Source: Alphaproteobacteria bacterium
GTDB taxonomy: Bacteria > Pseudomonadota > Alphaproteobacteria > Micropepsales > Micropepsaceae
Direction of reading: 5' to 3'
Assembly (NCBI GenBank): GCA_017308375.1
Contig: JAFKEW010000059.1
Coordinates: forward strand, 1-64,000
DNA: 64,000 bases
Shown: positions 51,418-60,109 of the stretch, piece by piece
How positions within the stretch are numbered: the stretch's first letter is position 1
Layout: every line of letters starts with the position of its first letter
Program-made: the position numbers and the translations under genes
Notes under the pieces: generated by a model
Told to the model about the DNA's origin: nothing
The model's input: the letters and a program-made list of their open reading frames with translations, nothing else
The model's database searches: none

Positions 51418-52608
51418 TCAGAATGCGCGTTTGATCTGGTCGGCGAGGTCGGTCTTCTCCCACGAGAAGCCGCCATCGGCATCGGGCTCGCGCCCGAAAT
51501 GGCCATAGGCTGCGGTGCGGGCATAGATCGGCTTGTTGAGGCCCAGATGCTCGCGGATACCGCGGGGCTTCAGGCTCATCATATCGGGCAGGATCGCTTC
51601 CAGCTTCGCTTCGTCCACCTTCGCCGTGCCGTGGCAATTGACATAGAGCGACAGCGGATCGGAGACGCCGATGGCATAGGCGATCTGGATGGTGCAGCGG
51701 TCGGCAACGCCAGACGCCACCACGTTCTTTGCGAGATAGCGCGCCGCATAGGCGGCGGAACGGTCCACCTTGGTCGGGTCCTTGCCGGAGAAGGCGCCGC
51801 CGCCATGGGGGGCCGCCCCGCCATAGGTATCGACGATGATCTTGCGGCCCGTCAGCCCGCAATCGCCATCCGGCCCGCCGACGACGAACGCACCGGTCGG
51901 ATTGACGTGCCACGCCGTTTTGGCCGTGACCCACTCACCCGGCAGGCATTCGCGGATATAGGGCTCCACCACCGCGCGCACATCATTCGACGTCATCCCG
52001 GCATCGAGATGCTGGGTCGAGAGCACGATCTGGGTGACTTCTTTCGGTGCGCCGTTTTCATAGCGCAGCGTGACCTGGCTTTTCGCATCGGGGCCGAGCT
52101 TCGGTTCGCGGCCCGATTTGCGCGCATCGGCCAGCAGATGCAGAATCTTGTGGCTGTAGAGCAGCGGTGCCGGCATCAACTCCGGCGTTTCGCGGCAGGC
52201 ATAACCGAACATGATGCCCTGATCGCCAGCGCCTTCGTCCTTGTTGCCGGAAGCATCGACACCTTGCGCGATATGCGGCGATTGTGCGTGCAGCAGCACC
52301 TCGACAGTGGCCGTTTTCCAGTGAAAACCATCCTGTTCATAGCCGATGTCGCGGATCGCATCGCGCGCGACGTTAACGATGGCATCCGGCGTAATCTCTG
52401 CAGGCCCGCGGGTTTCACCCGCAATCACCACGCGATTGGTCGTTGCCAATGTTTCGCAGGCGACACGGATATCTTTCGGGTTGAAGCCGTGTTTCGGCCC
52501 CTCGCGAAAAAAAAGATCGAGAACCTCATCCGAGATCCGATCACAGACCTTGTCGGGGTGACCTTCAGATACACTTTCGCTGGTGAAAAGGTAGTTTTTA
52601 CCGGGCAT
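51418..52608 (-). CDS. metK: S-adenosylmethionine synthetase
   Basis: A 396-residue enzyme forming SAM from methionine and [38 protein letters not shown] and the [19 protein letters not shown] phosphate loop are invariant. It is followed by trmB, a SAM consumer. The 5' leader contains two adjacent hairpins abutting the Shine-Dalgarno. Confidence 0.97.
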   Translation of the reverse strand: MPGKNYLFTSESVSEGHPDKVCDRISDEVLDLFFREGPKHGFNPKDIRVACETLATTNRVVIAGETRGPAEITPDAIVNVARDAIRDIGYEQDGFHWKTATVEVLLHAQSPHIAQGVDASGNKDEGAGDQGIMFGYACRETPELMPAPLLYSHKILHLLADARKSGREPKLGPDAKSQVTLRYENGAPKEVTQIVLSTQHLDAGMTSNDVRAVVEPYIRECLPGEWVTAKTAWHVNPTGAFVVGGPDGDCGLTGRKIIVDTYGGAAPHGGGAFSGKDPTKVDRSAAYAARYLAKNVVASGVADRCTIQIAYAIGVSDPLSLYVNCHGTAKVDEAKLEAILPDMMSLKPRGIREHLGLNKPIYARTAAYGHFGREPDADGGFSWEKTDLADQIKRAF

Positions 52609-52661
52609 TAGACCTCATCCTTCGGGCGTCGAAGGGGGCACTTCTGACAAGTTCACCCCCC
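52609..52661 (-). promoter_or_regulatory. Structured metK 5' leader, possible cis-regulator
   Basis: On the transcribed strand, a hairpin with a 5-G/5-C outer stem (52656-52660 with 52634-52638) encloses a short ACTT/AAGT inner stem. It is followed at once by CCTTCG-CGAAGG (52630-52635 with 52619-52624). The second stem's 3' arm runs into the Shine-Dalgarno (AGGATGAGG) before the ATG, and the two stems compete for two bases. A SAM-responsive role is inferred only; no known riboswitch consensus was recognised. Confidence 0.4.
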
Positions 52662-52735
52662 AAGGTCAACTGGATCACACAGATTGCCGCGGCTATTCTG
52701 CTCTGTGAACAGTGTTGAAAGAAAAGGAAATCGCC

Positions 52736-53149
52736 ATGGCGGTACCGTTTGCAGGCGGCTGCATGTGCGGTGCGGTTCGTTACGAAGTGAACGCCGAGCC
52801 GCTCGCCTTCATGCTATGCCATTGCCGCGAATGCCAATATGTCTCGGGCGGGGAACCGGCGGCGGTGGTCATCGTGCCGAAAGCCGCCATCACCCTGAAA
52901 CAGGGGACGCTGAAGGGGTTCACCTCCACCGCCGAATCCGGCAACACCGTCACCCGCAAATTCTGCCCCGAATGCGGCACGCCCGTGTTCAGCGAGCCGA
53001 GCGCCAATCCGGACCTTGGCATCATCAAAGCGGGCAGCATGGACGATGCAAGCTGGCTGAAGCCGGGCGCGATATTGTGGCGGTCATCCGCTCAGCCCTG
53101 GGCCCATATCGATTCCGCACTTCCCACCTTCGAGAAAAACCCCGGCTGA
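52736..53149 (+). CDS. GFA-family zinc protein (CENP-V/GFA domain)
   Basis: A 137-residue beta-rich zinc protein with the GFA motif set: GGCMCGAVRY, CHCREC and FCPECGTPVF. These enzymes include glutathione-dependent formaldehyde-activating proteins, but most members have no proven function. AAGGAAA precedes ATG 52736. It is divergent from metK. Confidence 0.88.
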   Translation: MAVPFAGGCMCGAVRYEVNAEPLAFMLCHCRECQYVSGGEPAAVVIVPKAAITLKQGTLKGFTSTAESGNTVTRKFCPECGTPVFSEPSANPDLGIIKAGSMDDASWLKPGAILWRSSAQPWAHIDSALPTFEKNPG

Positions 53150-53365
53150 TAAGCGCATTTCGCCGACGCGACGGAACGCAGCCAGAGAAAACAACGCGTG
53201 CAGCGAAACCGGCTGCCGCGCTTGTGGCATGTAAAATGTCATTACAATTCAACGCGGGCGAAGCGCCAAGTGTTTGAGTTGTAACACATGGCACATGCCT
53301 TGCTTACATTTCTGTTATCTCGATTCCGGCAACGGAATCACGAAATTCAAGCAAGAGGCAGTCTC
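53150..53365. other. Intergenic region before the PEP-CTERM genes
   Basis: 216 bp with no supported gene. The sequence becomes AT-richer near 53280-53350 and contains ATTCCG-CGGAAT (about 53323-53338), a possible operator or hairpin. It must carry the promoter for the PEP-CTERM genes. Confidence 0.3.
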
Positions 53366-53896
53366 GTGAAATTCCTTTCAAAGCTTTTCGTCCCCGCAAT
53401 CGCCGCACTTGTCATGCTGGGCTTCGCGCCCGCCAATGCAGCGCCGATCACCTATGATTTCAATCTGACGCCAATCTACGGCCCGAGCGGCAATGGCTCT
53501 TTCACCGTGGACGGCCCAGTGACCTGGCTTGGCGATCATTTCTCCGCTGCTGACGGCGATCTGCTGGCGCTGGAGTTCAACATCGACGGCCGCACTTTCG
53601 ATCTTTCGAACGCTGCCGCGTTTCCAGACCCGACGGTGGATTTCCTGTTCGGCGGCACGATAAACATTGCTTACGCCTCGGGCGATTTCTTCCTTAACTT
53701 CGGCTCGCTGGGGCTGGGGTATACGTATAACAATGTCTTCGGGCAGACTTACAGCGGCGGTTTTATTACCGACATCCGCGTGGCTGACAGCAGCAATCCC
53801 ACCAATCCCGTTCCGGAACCCCTGACGCTCGCGCTTCTGGGCGCGGGTCTGGCCGGCATGGGTGCGATGCGCGGCCGCCGCAAAGCCGCCGCGTAA
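53366..53896 (+). CDS. PEP-CTERM sorting-domain protein 1
   Basis: A 176-residue exported protein. A signal peptide (about 1-25, ending ANAAP) is followed by a beta-rich secreted region and a C-terminal VPEPLTLALLGAGLAGMGAMR plus RGRRK tail, the PEP-CTERM signal used by exosortases. GTG 53366 with GAGG 8 nt upstream fits the signal peptide better than the upstream ATG 53288. A paralogue follows. Confidence 0.85.
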   Translation: MKFLSKLFVPAIAALVMLGFAPANAAPITYDFNLTPIYGPSGNGSFTVDGPVTWLGDHFSAADGDLLALEFNIDGRTFDLSNAAAFPDPTVDFLFGGTINIAYASGDFFLNFGSLGLGYTYNNVFGQTYSGGFITDIRVADSSNPTNPVPEPLTLALLGAGLAGMGAMRGRRKAAA

Positions 53897-53919
53897 CCGG
53901 CAAATCCTGTTGTCCTTTT

Positions 53920-53947
53920 GACGAGGCTCCCGTCCGGGAGCCTCGTC
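53920..53947 (+). terminator. Terminator after PEP-CTERM gene 1
   Basis: GACGAGGCTCCCG (53920-53932) and CGGGAGCCTCGTC (53935-53947) form a near-continuous hairpin, followed by TCTCTTC. Gene 2 starts 20 bp later, so it may be a partial terminator between the two genes. Confidence 0.65.
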
Positions 53948-53966
53948 TCTTCGCAAGAGCATTCCA

Positions 53967-54455
53967 ATGATATTCCGCTCGACGATTTTCACATCGCTAT
54001 TCGCGGCGTTGGCCATGACCGGTTTCGCAACCGCCGCCAACGCAACCCCGCTCACTTATGATCTGACACTGACACCGGCAGTGGGTACGCTGACCGGCAC
54101 CGGCACATTCACCATCGATGCCACGTTGTCGAGCCTGTCTCTCTCGATCGACGGCCATACCTTCGATCTGTCGGATGCTTCCGTGCCGCTGGCCGGGATT
54201 TTCGTGACGTTTTACGCAGGCGACTTCACCAGCCTGACCTATGTCGGAAACGATAGCGATATTCTGGTGAGCATGAATGCAGGCGGGCTGAGCTATATCT
54301 ACAGCAACTACAACGGCACGCCTGTCAGCTCGATCGGCAGCATCAGCGCGCAACCGGCACCCACACAACCGGTTCCGGAGCCGATGACACTGGTGCTTCT
54401 GGGTGCGGGCCTTGCCGGCATGGGCGCGATGCGCGGCCGCCGCAAAGCCGCCTGA
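53967..54455 (+). CDS. PEP-CTERM sorting-domain protein 2
   Basis: A 162-residue paralogue of the preceding protein. It has a signal peptide (about 1-25, ending ANATP), a similar TYDLTLTPAVGTLTG region, the shared DGHTFDLS segment, and the same VPEPMTLVLLGAGLAGMGAMR then RGRRK sorting tail. The pair shows about the same fold and a tandem origin. No exosortase gene is in the window. Confidence 0.87.
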   Translation: MIFRSTIFTSLFAALAMTGFATAANATPLTYDLTLTPAVGTLTGTGTFTIDATLSSLSLSIDGHTFDLSDASVPLAGIFVTFYAGDFTSLTYVGNDSDILVSMNAGGLSYIYSNYNGTPVSSIGSISAQPAPTQPVPEPMTLVLLGAGLAGMGAMRGRRKAA

Positions 54456-54481
54456 CAGCCACAGCATCATATCGGACTGCG

Positions 54482-54508
54482 AACGGCGCCCAAGGGGCGC
54501 CGTTTTCT
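54482..54508 (+). terminator. Terminator after PEP-CTERM gene 2
   Basis: AACGGCGCCC (54482-54491) and GGGCGCCGTT (54495-54504) form a 10-bp stem with a 3-nt loop, followed by TTCTTT. It also lies just after the hslU stop on the other strand. Confidence 0.75.
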
Positions 54509-55816
54509 TTAGAGAATAAAACGCGACAGATCCTGATCCCTGGCGAGATCGGCGACGCGTGCATTCACATAGGCCGCGTCGATCACCAGCGTCTGGCCGC
54601 CGCTGTCGGTGGCGGTGAAGCTGATCTCGTCCAGCACACGTTCCATCACCGTTTGCAGGCGGCGGGCGCCGATATTTTCCACGCTGGCATTCACCTGGGC
54701 CGCGATGTCGGCAATGGCGCCGATGCCATCTGACGTGAACTCCAGCGTCACTCCTTCGGTACCGAGCAGCGCCACATATTGCTTGATCAGGCTCGATTCC
54801 GGCTCTGTCAGGATGCGCTGGAAATCATCGCGGGTCAGTGCCTTCAATTCCACCCGGATCGGCAGCCGCCCCTGCAATTCCGGCAGCAGGTCCGACGGCT
54901 TCGCGGTGTGAAAGGCGCCCGATGCGATGAACAGGATGTGATCGGTTTTCACACTGCCATGCTTGGTGGCAACCGTGGTGCCTTCGATCAGCGGCAACAG
55001 ATCGCGCTGCACCCCTTCGCGGCTGACATCGCCGCCGCCGCGAAATTCGCTGCGGGCGCAGATCTTGTCGATCTCATCGAGAAACACGATGCCGTCATTT
55101 TCCACCATCGCGATGGCTTCGCGTGTCACAGCTTCATTGTCGAGCAGTTTGTCGGCTTCTTCGGCGAGCAGTGGATCGTGGGCTTCGGCCACCGTCAGTC
55201 TGCGCGCCTTGGCGCGGCCGCCCATCGCCTTGCCGAAAATATCGCCCAGATTGATCATGCCGACCTGCGCACCCGGCATGCCCGGAATATCGAGCATCGG
55301 CGCACCGCCGGATTCGCGCATCTCGACCTCGATCTCCTTGTCATTCAGTTCACCGGCACGCAGGCGCTTGCGAAAGGCATCGCGGGTACCGGCACTGGAA
55401 TTGGTACCGACAAGCGCATCGAGCACGCGTTCTTCCGCCCGCGCTTCAGCCTGGGCGGAGACGTCCTTGCGCTTCTTTTCGCGCAACTGTGCGATGCCGA
55501 TTTCGAGCAGATCGCGCACGATCTGTTCCACATCGCGGCCGACATAGCCGACCTCGGTGAATTTGGTCGCTTCCACCTTCAGGAACGGGGCCTGTGCCAG
55601 TTTGGCGAGGCGGCGCGAGATTTCTGTTTTACCCACCCCGGTCGGCCCGATCATCAGGATATTTTTCGGCAGCACCTCCTCGCGGATTTCGGGCGGCAAT
55701 TGCTGGCGGCGCCAGCGGTTCCGGAGCGCGATGGCGACGGCACGCTTGGCCTCGCCCTGGCCGACGATGAAACGGTCGAGTTCGGAAACGATTTCGCGGG
55801 GGGTGAAGAAATTCAT
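54509..55816 (-). CDS. hslU: ATP-dependent protease ATPase subunit HslU
   Basis: A 435-residue AAA+ unfoldase that feeds Hsl[22 protein letters not shown], Walker [25 protein letters not shown] and the I-domain are present. The start [10 protein letters not shown] (55816) fits the family but has no Shine-Dalgarno; the frame extends to a GTG at 55852 that directly follows the vapC stop, so translation may be coupled to vapC. Normally hslU sits right after hslV; here vapBC separates them. Confidence 0.93.
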   Translation of the reverse strand: MNFFTPREIVSELDRFIVGQGEAKRAVAIALRNRWRRQQLPPEIREEVLPKNILMIGPTGVGKTEISRRLAKLAQAPFLKVEATKFTEVGYVGRDVEQIVRDLLEIGIAQLREKKRKDVSAQAEARAEERVLDALVGTNSSAGTRDAFRKRLRAGELNDKEIEVEMRESGGAPMLDIPGMPGAQVGMINLGDIFGKAMGGRAKARRLTVAEAHDPLLAEEADKLLDNEAVTREAIAMVENDGIVFLDEIDKICARSEFRGGGDVSREGVQRDLLPLIEGTTVATKHGSVKTDHILFIASGAFHTAKPSDLLPELQGRLPIRVELKALTRDDFQRILTEPESSLIKQYVALLGTEGVTLEFTSDGIGAIADIAAQVNASVENIGARRLQTVMERVLDEISFTATDSGGQTLVIDAAYVNARVADLARDQDLSRFIL

Positions 55817-55852
55817 CACTGGTATATGGCGTGCACGGGCGGCTTCGTCCAC

Positions 55853-56239
55853 CTAAAGTGCGGGAACAATGTCGGTATGCGCGAAGTCGCCGCCCTTGAA
55901 CAGCAACGGTTCGCGCATGGCCTTGGCAAGGGCATAGGCGAAACAATCGCCGAGAGTGAGTTTCGCCGGATGACGGCCCTTGCCATAAACCTGCTGAGCC
56001 TGAACGGCGAGTTCGGCCTGCCGGGTGTCGGTTGGTATGATTTCGATGCGGATCAACGCCGAATACCGGTTGAAAGCATTTTTCAGTTCCACACTGCGGC
56101 TTCCGAGAACCGTAACGGTTTCAAACCAGTTGACGGGCGATATCTTCCGCGTTGCGGCACGCGCAATTGCGCGCTCAAACAGATCCAGCTCAGGCTCGCC
56201 GGTCAGAATGGCGACAAGTGCCGACGCATCGATGACCAT
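55853..56239 (-). CDS. vapC: VapC-type PIN-domain toxin
   Basis: A 128-residue PIN ribonuclease. Acidic metal ligands are visible: D4 (MVIDAS), E40 (WFETVTV), D98 (LGDCFAYALAKA) and D118 (FKGGDF). In this family the toxin cleaves tRNA or rRNA when the antitoxin is degraded. It starts at 56239 with a 1-bp overlap on the vapB stop, typical of toxin-antitoxin pairs. Confidence 0.92.
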   Translation of the reverse strand: MVIDASALVAILTGEPELDLFERAIARAATRKISPVNWFETVTVLGSRSVELKNAFNRYSALIRIEIIPTDTRQAELAVQAQQVYGKGRHPAKLTLGDCFAYALAKAMREPLLFKGGDFAHTDIVPAL

Positions 56240-56511
56240 CAGATGGGAAGACCATTCTCATCATAAAGTTCGTCCAGCATTTCGGTGGACGTCTTCGTTT
56301 CGCCGCTCGCACGAAAAAGCGCTGCCGCCTGAGTGGAAATTTTCCGCATCTCCGCGAGCAGTTTGGTTTCGGTCTCCGTGTCCTGGCGTTCCACCTGATT
56401 CAGCCGCTCCTCCAGCGCCTTGTGGACTGCGGCGGTCAGGGTTTCGCCGGTCCGTTTGGCCAGTTCACGGGCCAGCCTTTCGGTTTCCTCATGACGGATG
56501 TGGAGTGCCAT
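56239..56511 (-). CDS. vapB: VapB-type antitoxin (Rv0623/PSK-like)
   Basis: A 90-residue antitoxin. [23 protein letters not shown] and [14 protein letters not shown] is the RHH-like N-terminus of the VapB Rv0623 class; the C-terminus ([14 protein letters not shown]) is the toxin-wrapping tail. ATG 56511 is chosen; a GTG six codons upstream falls inside the operator. It is 60 bp after hslV. Confidence 0.9.
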   Translation of the reverse strand: MALHIRHEETERLARELAKRTGETLTAAVHKALEERLNQVERQDTETETKLLAEMRKISTQAAALFRASGETKTSTEMLDELYDENGLPI

Positions 56512-56521
56512 CAACGGCCCC

Positions 56522-56547
56522 GTATACACTTCAATGCTGAAGTATAC
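56522..56547 (-). promoter_or_regulatory. vapBC operator palindrome
   Basis: GTATAC-AC-TTCA and TGAAGTATAC around an ATGC centre form an imperfect palindrome 11 bp before the vapB start, the usual place for VapB autoregulation. Confidence 0.6.
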
Positions 56548-56571
56548 ATACTGATGTTGAAACCGGCAAGA

Positions 56572-57126
56572 TCAGGCCGCTTTCAGGCTTTCCACGATCA
56601 CGTTGTGATTGGTGTAAACACAGATGTCGCCTGCGATCTTCATCGCCCGGCGGGCGATCTCTTCCGCCGGCAGATCGAAATCGATCAGGGCACGCGCCGC
56701 CGACAGCGCGAAGGGTCCGCCGGAGCCGATGCCGATCAGGCCGTCCTCCGGTTCCACCACGTCGCCGGTACCGGACAGGATCAGCGAGGTTTTGGCGTCC
56801 GCCACGGCCATCATCGCTTCCAGCCGGCGGAGATAGCGGTCGGTGCGCCAATCCTTGGCCAGTTCGACGCAGGCGCGCGCGAGATTGCCGGGATGCTGTT
56901 CGATCTTGGCCTCCAGCCGCTCCGACAGGGCGAAGGCGTCCGCGGTGGCCCCGGCGAAGCCCACGATCACATCGCCCTTGGCCAGGCGGCGCACCTTGCG
57001 GGCGTTGGCTTTCATCACGGTCTGGCCCGCGGTGACCTGCCCGTCGCCCGCCACCACCACCATGCCGCCTTTGCGGATGCTGAGAATGGTGGTTGAGCGC
57101 CAGCGTCTTTCATCGGAGGAAGTCAT
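56572..57126 (-). CDS. hslV: ATP-dependent protease subunit HslV
   Basis: A 184-residue proteasome-like peptidase. The catalytic Thr follows a short propeptide ([13 protein letters not shown]), with [13 protein letters not shown] and [14 protein letters not shown] in place. It forms a hexameric double ring with HslU. Its partner gene is displaced by vapBC. It is divergent from hisB. Confidence 0.97.
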   Translation of the reverse strand: MTSSDERRWRSTTILSIRKGGMVVVAGDGQVTAGQTVMKANARKVRRLAKGDVIVGFAGATADAFALSERLEAKIEQHPGNLARACVELAKDWRTDRYLRRLEAMMAVADAKTSLILSGTGDVVEPEDGLIGIGSGGPFALSAARALIDFDLPAEEIARRAMKIAGDICVYTNHNVIVESLKAA

Positions 57127-57196
57127 GGATTTCTGCCGCTTTCCGTTACACGTTTCTCATTAACACCGGCCCTGTTATACAGCCGGGAAATGGCTC

Positions 57197-57225
57197 AGAT
57201 AGGGCGGCACCATGCGCACCGCAAC
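57197..57225 (-). promoter_or_regulatory. Possible heat-shock promoter for hslV
   Basis: On the minus strand, GTTG (57225-57222), 17 bp, then CCCTATCT (57204-57197) resembles the RpoH consensus with a G in place of C in the -35 box. It overlaps the hisB start codon region. Confidence 0.35.
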
Positions 57226-57808
57226 CATTGAACGCAAAACGCGGGAGACCGAGATCGCGGTCTCGCTCGACCTCGACGGCACCGGGGAAGGCGATATCGA
57301 TACCGGTATCGGCTTTCTGGACCATATGCTGGAGAGTTTCAGCCGCCATTCGATGATCGACCTGAAGGTGCGCGCAACCGGCGATCTGCATGTGGATTTC
57401 CACCACACCACCGAGGATACCGGCATCGTGATCGGCCAGGCGGTGAAGAAGGCGCTGGACGATTTTTCCGGCATTACGCGGTTCGGCTCGGCCCTGATCC
57501 CGATGGACGAGACCCTGACCCGGGTGGCGATCGATGTTTCCAACCGGCCTTATCTGATCTGGAAGGTGGCATTTCCCACCCCGAAACTGGGCGAAATGGA
57601 CACGGAGCTGTTCAAGGAATGGTTCCAGGCTTTCGCCCAGAATGCCGGAATTTGCCTGCATGTGGAGACGCTTTACGGCCTGAACAGCCATCACATCGTC
57701 GAAAGCGCCTTCAAGGGGCTGGCGCGCGCGCTGCGCCAGGCGGTGAGCCCGGACGAGCGGCTGGACGGACAGGCGGCCTCCACCAAGGGCACCTTGTCGG
57801 ACGATTGA
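57212..57808 (+). CDS. hisB: Imidazoleglycerol-phosphate dehydratase
   Basis: A 198-residue histidine-synthesis enzyme (HisB-D type, no phosphatase domain). Metal-binding [15 protein letters not shown] and [14 protein letters not shown], then the terminal [12 protein letters not shown], are clear. It is divergent from hslV as often seen in alphaproteobacteria, but the usual hisH-hisA-hisF successors are absent. Confidence 0.97.
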   Translation: MRTATIERKTRETEIAVSLDLDGTGEGDIDTGIGFLDHMLESFSRHSMIDLKVRATGDLHVDFHHTTEDTGIVIGQAVKKALDDFSGITRFGSALIPMDETLTRVAIDVSNRPYLIWKVAFPTPKLGEMDTELFKEWFQAFAQNAGICLHVETLYGLNSHHIVESAFKGLARALRQAVSPDERLDGQAASTKGTLSDD

Positions 57809-57962
57809 GCCGGGCGATTGATTGGCGGGTGATTGACCGCCCGGTGCGCAGGGCGCCAGCAGGAATCCAAGCAAGAATCTAATAATGACGCTTCCGTCAT
57901 TTTTCTTGCTTTTTCAGATTCCTTCGTTACATTGCTCTCAGTGGCACGCCCTGGAGAGAACC

Positions 57963-59081
57963 ATGACCCAGCAGATCACCAAAGACATCGCCTATGACGC
58001 CGTCGACCCGAAAGACTTCCCCGCCATGCTGGAGGTTGACCGTTACGGCAAGCGCTCCACGGCTTTCGACAAGATCATCTCCGCCACCCACGATCATTTC
58101 TGGGATCCGCTGGACAAGAAATATATCGACTTCAGTGAGCCGTTCGATCTGACGAAGGAGATGGTCCTGCCGGACGATTTCTTCCCAATCTTCAAAACCC
58201 GTCTGGGTGAAACGCTGACCGAGGCACAGAAGATCAAATTCGCAAGCGAATCCACGCGCTGGCAGCTTTCGGCCATCCTGCACGGGGAGCAGGGGGCGCT
58301 CGCCCTTTCCGCCTCGCTCTGCCACATCCTGCGCGATCCCGGTGCACAGGAATACGCCGCCAACCAGACGCGGGAAGAAGCCCGCCACGTCACCGCATTC
58401 GCCGCCTATATCAAGGCGCGCTGGGGCACACCGCTTCCCTGCGGCGAGACGCTGAAAAATCTTCTGACCGAAATGGTGCTGGCGCCCGAAGTCTACAAAA
58501 AGATCGTCGGCATGCAGATGCTGGTCGAGGGGCTGGCCATGGGGGCCTTCGCCACCCTTTACCAGAAATCGCGCGATCCGCTGCTGGTGAAACTGTGCCA
58601 GCTGGTGATGACCGACGAGGCTTTCCATCACAAATTCGGGAAAATCTGGGCCGACCGCACCATTCCGAAGCTGTCGCCCGAGGAACACAACATCGTCGAG
58701 GATTGGGCGGCGCAATGTTTCCAGACGCTTCTCTTCAATCTGGTCAACCCGCTGCAGATGAAGCCGGTTTATGAATCGATCGGCCTCAACCCGCAGGAAG
58801 CGATGGACGCGATCCAGGAAGCCTTCGGCGATGCCCAGCGGCGCGAGCAGATGAAGCAATCCGCCAATATCTTCCGTGTGCTGATCAAGACGCTGTTGAA
58901 TGCGGGCATCGTCACCGACCGCACACGCGCCTTCTACGGCATGTATGTCGATATGGACGAGCTGAAGAACGAAGGCGACCGCATGGTGGGCGACGATATT
59001 GCCGAAGAAGGCATCCGTTATCTGCAGACCATCAATTTCTCGGACAAGAGCAAGGGGCAGGCCCTTCTGGCAGCCGAATAA
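57963..59081 (+). CDS. Ferritin-like di-iron carboxylate protein
   Basis: A 372-residue helical protein with a complete di-iron ligand set: E109, E139-x-x-H142 (EEARH), E189 (MLVEGLAMGAF), and E219-x-x-H222 (DEAFHH). The spacing is that of ribonucleotide reductase R2, R2-like ligand-binding oxidases and AurF/CmlI-type oxygenases. The substrate is unknown and the subfamily is unrecognised. A GGAGAG Shine-Dalgarno is present. It follows hisB by 154 bp and ends at a strong terminator. Confidence 0.75.
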   Translation: MTQQITKDIAYDAVDPKDFPAMLEVDRYGKRSTAFDKIISATHDHFWDPLDKKYIDFSEPFDLTKEMVLPDDFFPIFKTRLGETLTEAQKIKFASESTRWQLSAILHGEQGALALSASLCHILRDPGAQEYAANQTREEARHVTAFAAYIKARWGTPLPCGETLKNLLTEMVLAPEVYKKIVGMQMLVEGLAMGAFATLYQKSRDPLLVKLCQLVMTDEAFHHKFGKIWADRTIPKLSPEEHNIVEDWAAQCFQTLLFNLVNPLQMKPVYESIGLNPQEAMDAIQEAFGDAQRREQMKQSANIFRVLIKTLLNAGIVTDRTRAFYGMYVDMDELKNEGDRMVGDDIAEEGIRYLQTINFSDKSKGQALLAAE

Positions 59082-59104
59082 AGCGGTCACAACCGGCAAC
59101 CAAC

Positions 59105-59136
59105 AAAAGCCCGGCACCCACCCGTGCCGGGCTTTT
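59105..59136 (+). terminator. Strong terminator after the di-iron gene
   Basis: AAAAGCCCGGCAC (59105-59117) and GTGCCGGGCTTTT (59124-59136) form a perfect 13-bp stem with a 6-nt loop and a T-run. Confidence 0.85.
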
Positions 59137-59166
59137 CGTTTGCGACAAATCGTGGACAATGCGGCG

Positions 59167-59862
59167 ATGTGCGCAAAAGACCAAAGCCGCCGCGCCGCAC
59201 TGGAAGCGGCCGAAGCCCGCGGCGATGCCATGTTCGACGCCATCGAGCAGGCGGGCCTGATTGCGCCGGGCAAAACCGAAGCGGCGCTGGACGCCGAAAT
59301 CTATCGTCTGGCGGAGCGCGAATTCGGCGTGCGCATGCATTGGCACAAGCGTGTGGTGCGCGCGGGCCCCAACACACTCTGCATCTTTTCCGACACGCCG
59401 CCTGATCGCATGATCGGGCCCGAAGATACGGTCTATCTTGATCTCGGCCCGGTGTTTGAGGTTCTGGGCGCGCAGTGGGAGGCCGATCTGGGGCGCAGCT
59501 ATGCGCTGGGGCAGGACGCGGACAAACATCGCCTTGTCGCCGACCTGCCACGCCTCTTTGCGCTTGTGAAAGCTCACTATGAAAGAGATCCTGCCATCAC
59601 CGGCGCGGAACTCTACGCCTTTGCGCAAGACGCCGCGAAGAATGCGGGCTGGGAGTTTGGCGGCACGATCGCCGGCCATATCGTTGGCGAATTTCCGCAT
59701 GCGCAGCGCATCCCCGGCCGCGAACAGCACCGCATCGCGCCGGGCAACACCACGCCGATGCGCGCGCCCGCTGACAATGGCGATGTGCGCCATTGGATAT
59801 TGGAGATTCATCTGGTGGACCGGGCGCGGGAATTCGGTGGTTTCTATGAACGGCTGCTCTGA
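59167..59862 (+). CDS. M24 family (aminopeptidase P / creatinase-like) metallopeptidase
   Basis: A 231-residue short M24 protein of pita-bread fold. MHWHKRVVRAGPNTL, DTVYLDLGPVFEVLGAQWEADLG (metal Asp residues), GHIVGEFPHAQR and the terminal EIHLVD Glu are present. It is short for an aminopeptidase P and lacks the N-terminal domain, so it may be a specialised dipeptidase. ATG 59167 is chosen; a GTG five codons upstream is possible. Confidence 0.82.
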   Translation: MCAKDQSRRAALEAAEARGDAMFDAIEQAGLIAPGKTEAALDAEIYRLAEREFGVRMHWHKRVVRAGPNTLCIFSDTPPDRMIGPEDTVYLDLGPVFEVLGAQWEADLGRSYALGQDADKHRLVADLPRLFALVKAHYERDPAITGAELYAFAQDAAKNAGWEFGGTIAGHIVGEFPHAQRIPGREQHRIAPGNTTPMRAPADNGDVRHWILEIHLVDRAREFGGFYERLL

Positions 59863-59965
59863 CGTTCAGGCCCGCGCGCAGTATCCAGACCCGTTTCGCC
59901 CTCACGCGCCGCACGCTGCACAGAGGCAACACCGGGCTGAGAACCCAGCGGCCGATTATTTTTAG

Positions 59966-60073
59966 GACCGCCTTTGCGATGGTGGAACCGAATCGCAATG
60001 CGGCTGGTTGAAAGACAAATACGGCCTTTCCTGGCAAATCGTGCCGCGCGCCCTAAGGACTGCGAGCCGATAA
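59966..60073 (+). pseudogene. Remnant of a VOC (3-dmu-9_3-mt / PhnB-type) protein
   Basis: Between in-frame stops at 59963 and 60071, the sequence encodes [16 protein letters not shown] then [10 protein letters not shown], the hallmark C-terminal end of the 3-demethylubiquinone-9 methyltransferase-like VOC family. No start or upstream domain is present. It sits 36 bp before the intact VOC gene, which is a different subtype. The rest of 59863-60109 carries no gene. Confidence 0.7.
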
Positions 60074-60109
60074 CAATCCGCGATAACCCAACCCGGAAGG
60101 AACCCGACC

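Noticed and set aside
52609..52661. A known SAM-II or SAM/SAH riboswitch before metK
   Set aside because: The leader is structured, but I could not match the conserved cores of these classes, so it is reported only as a candidate element.
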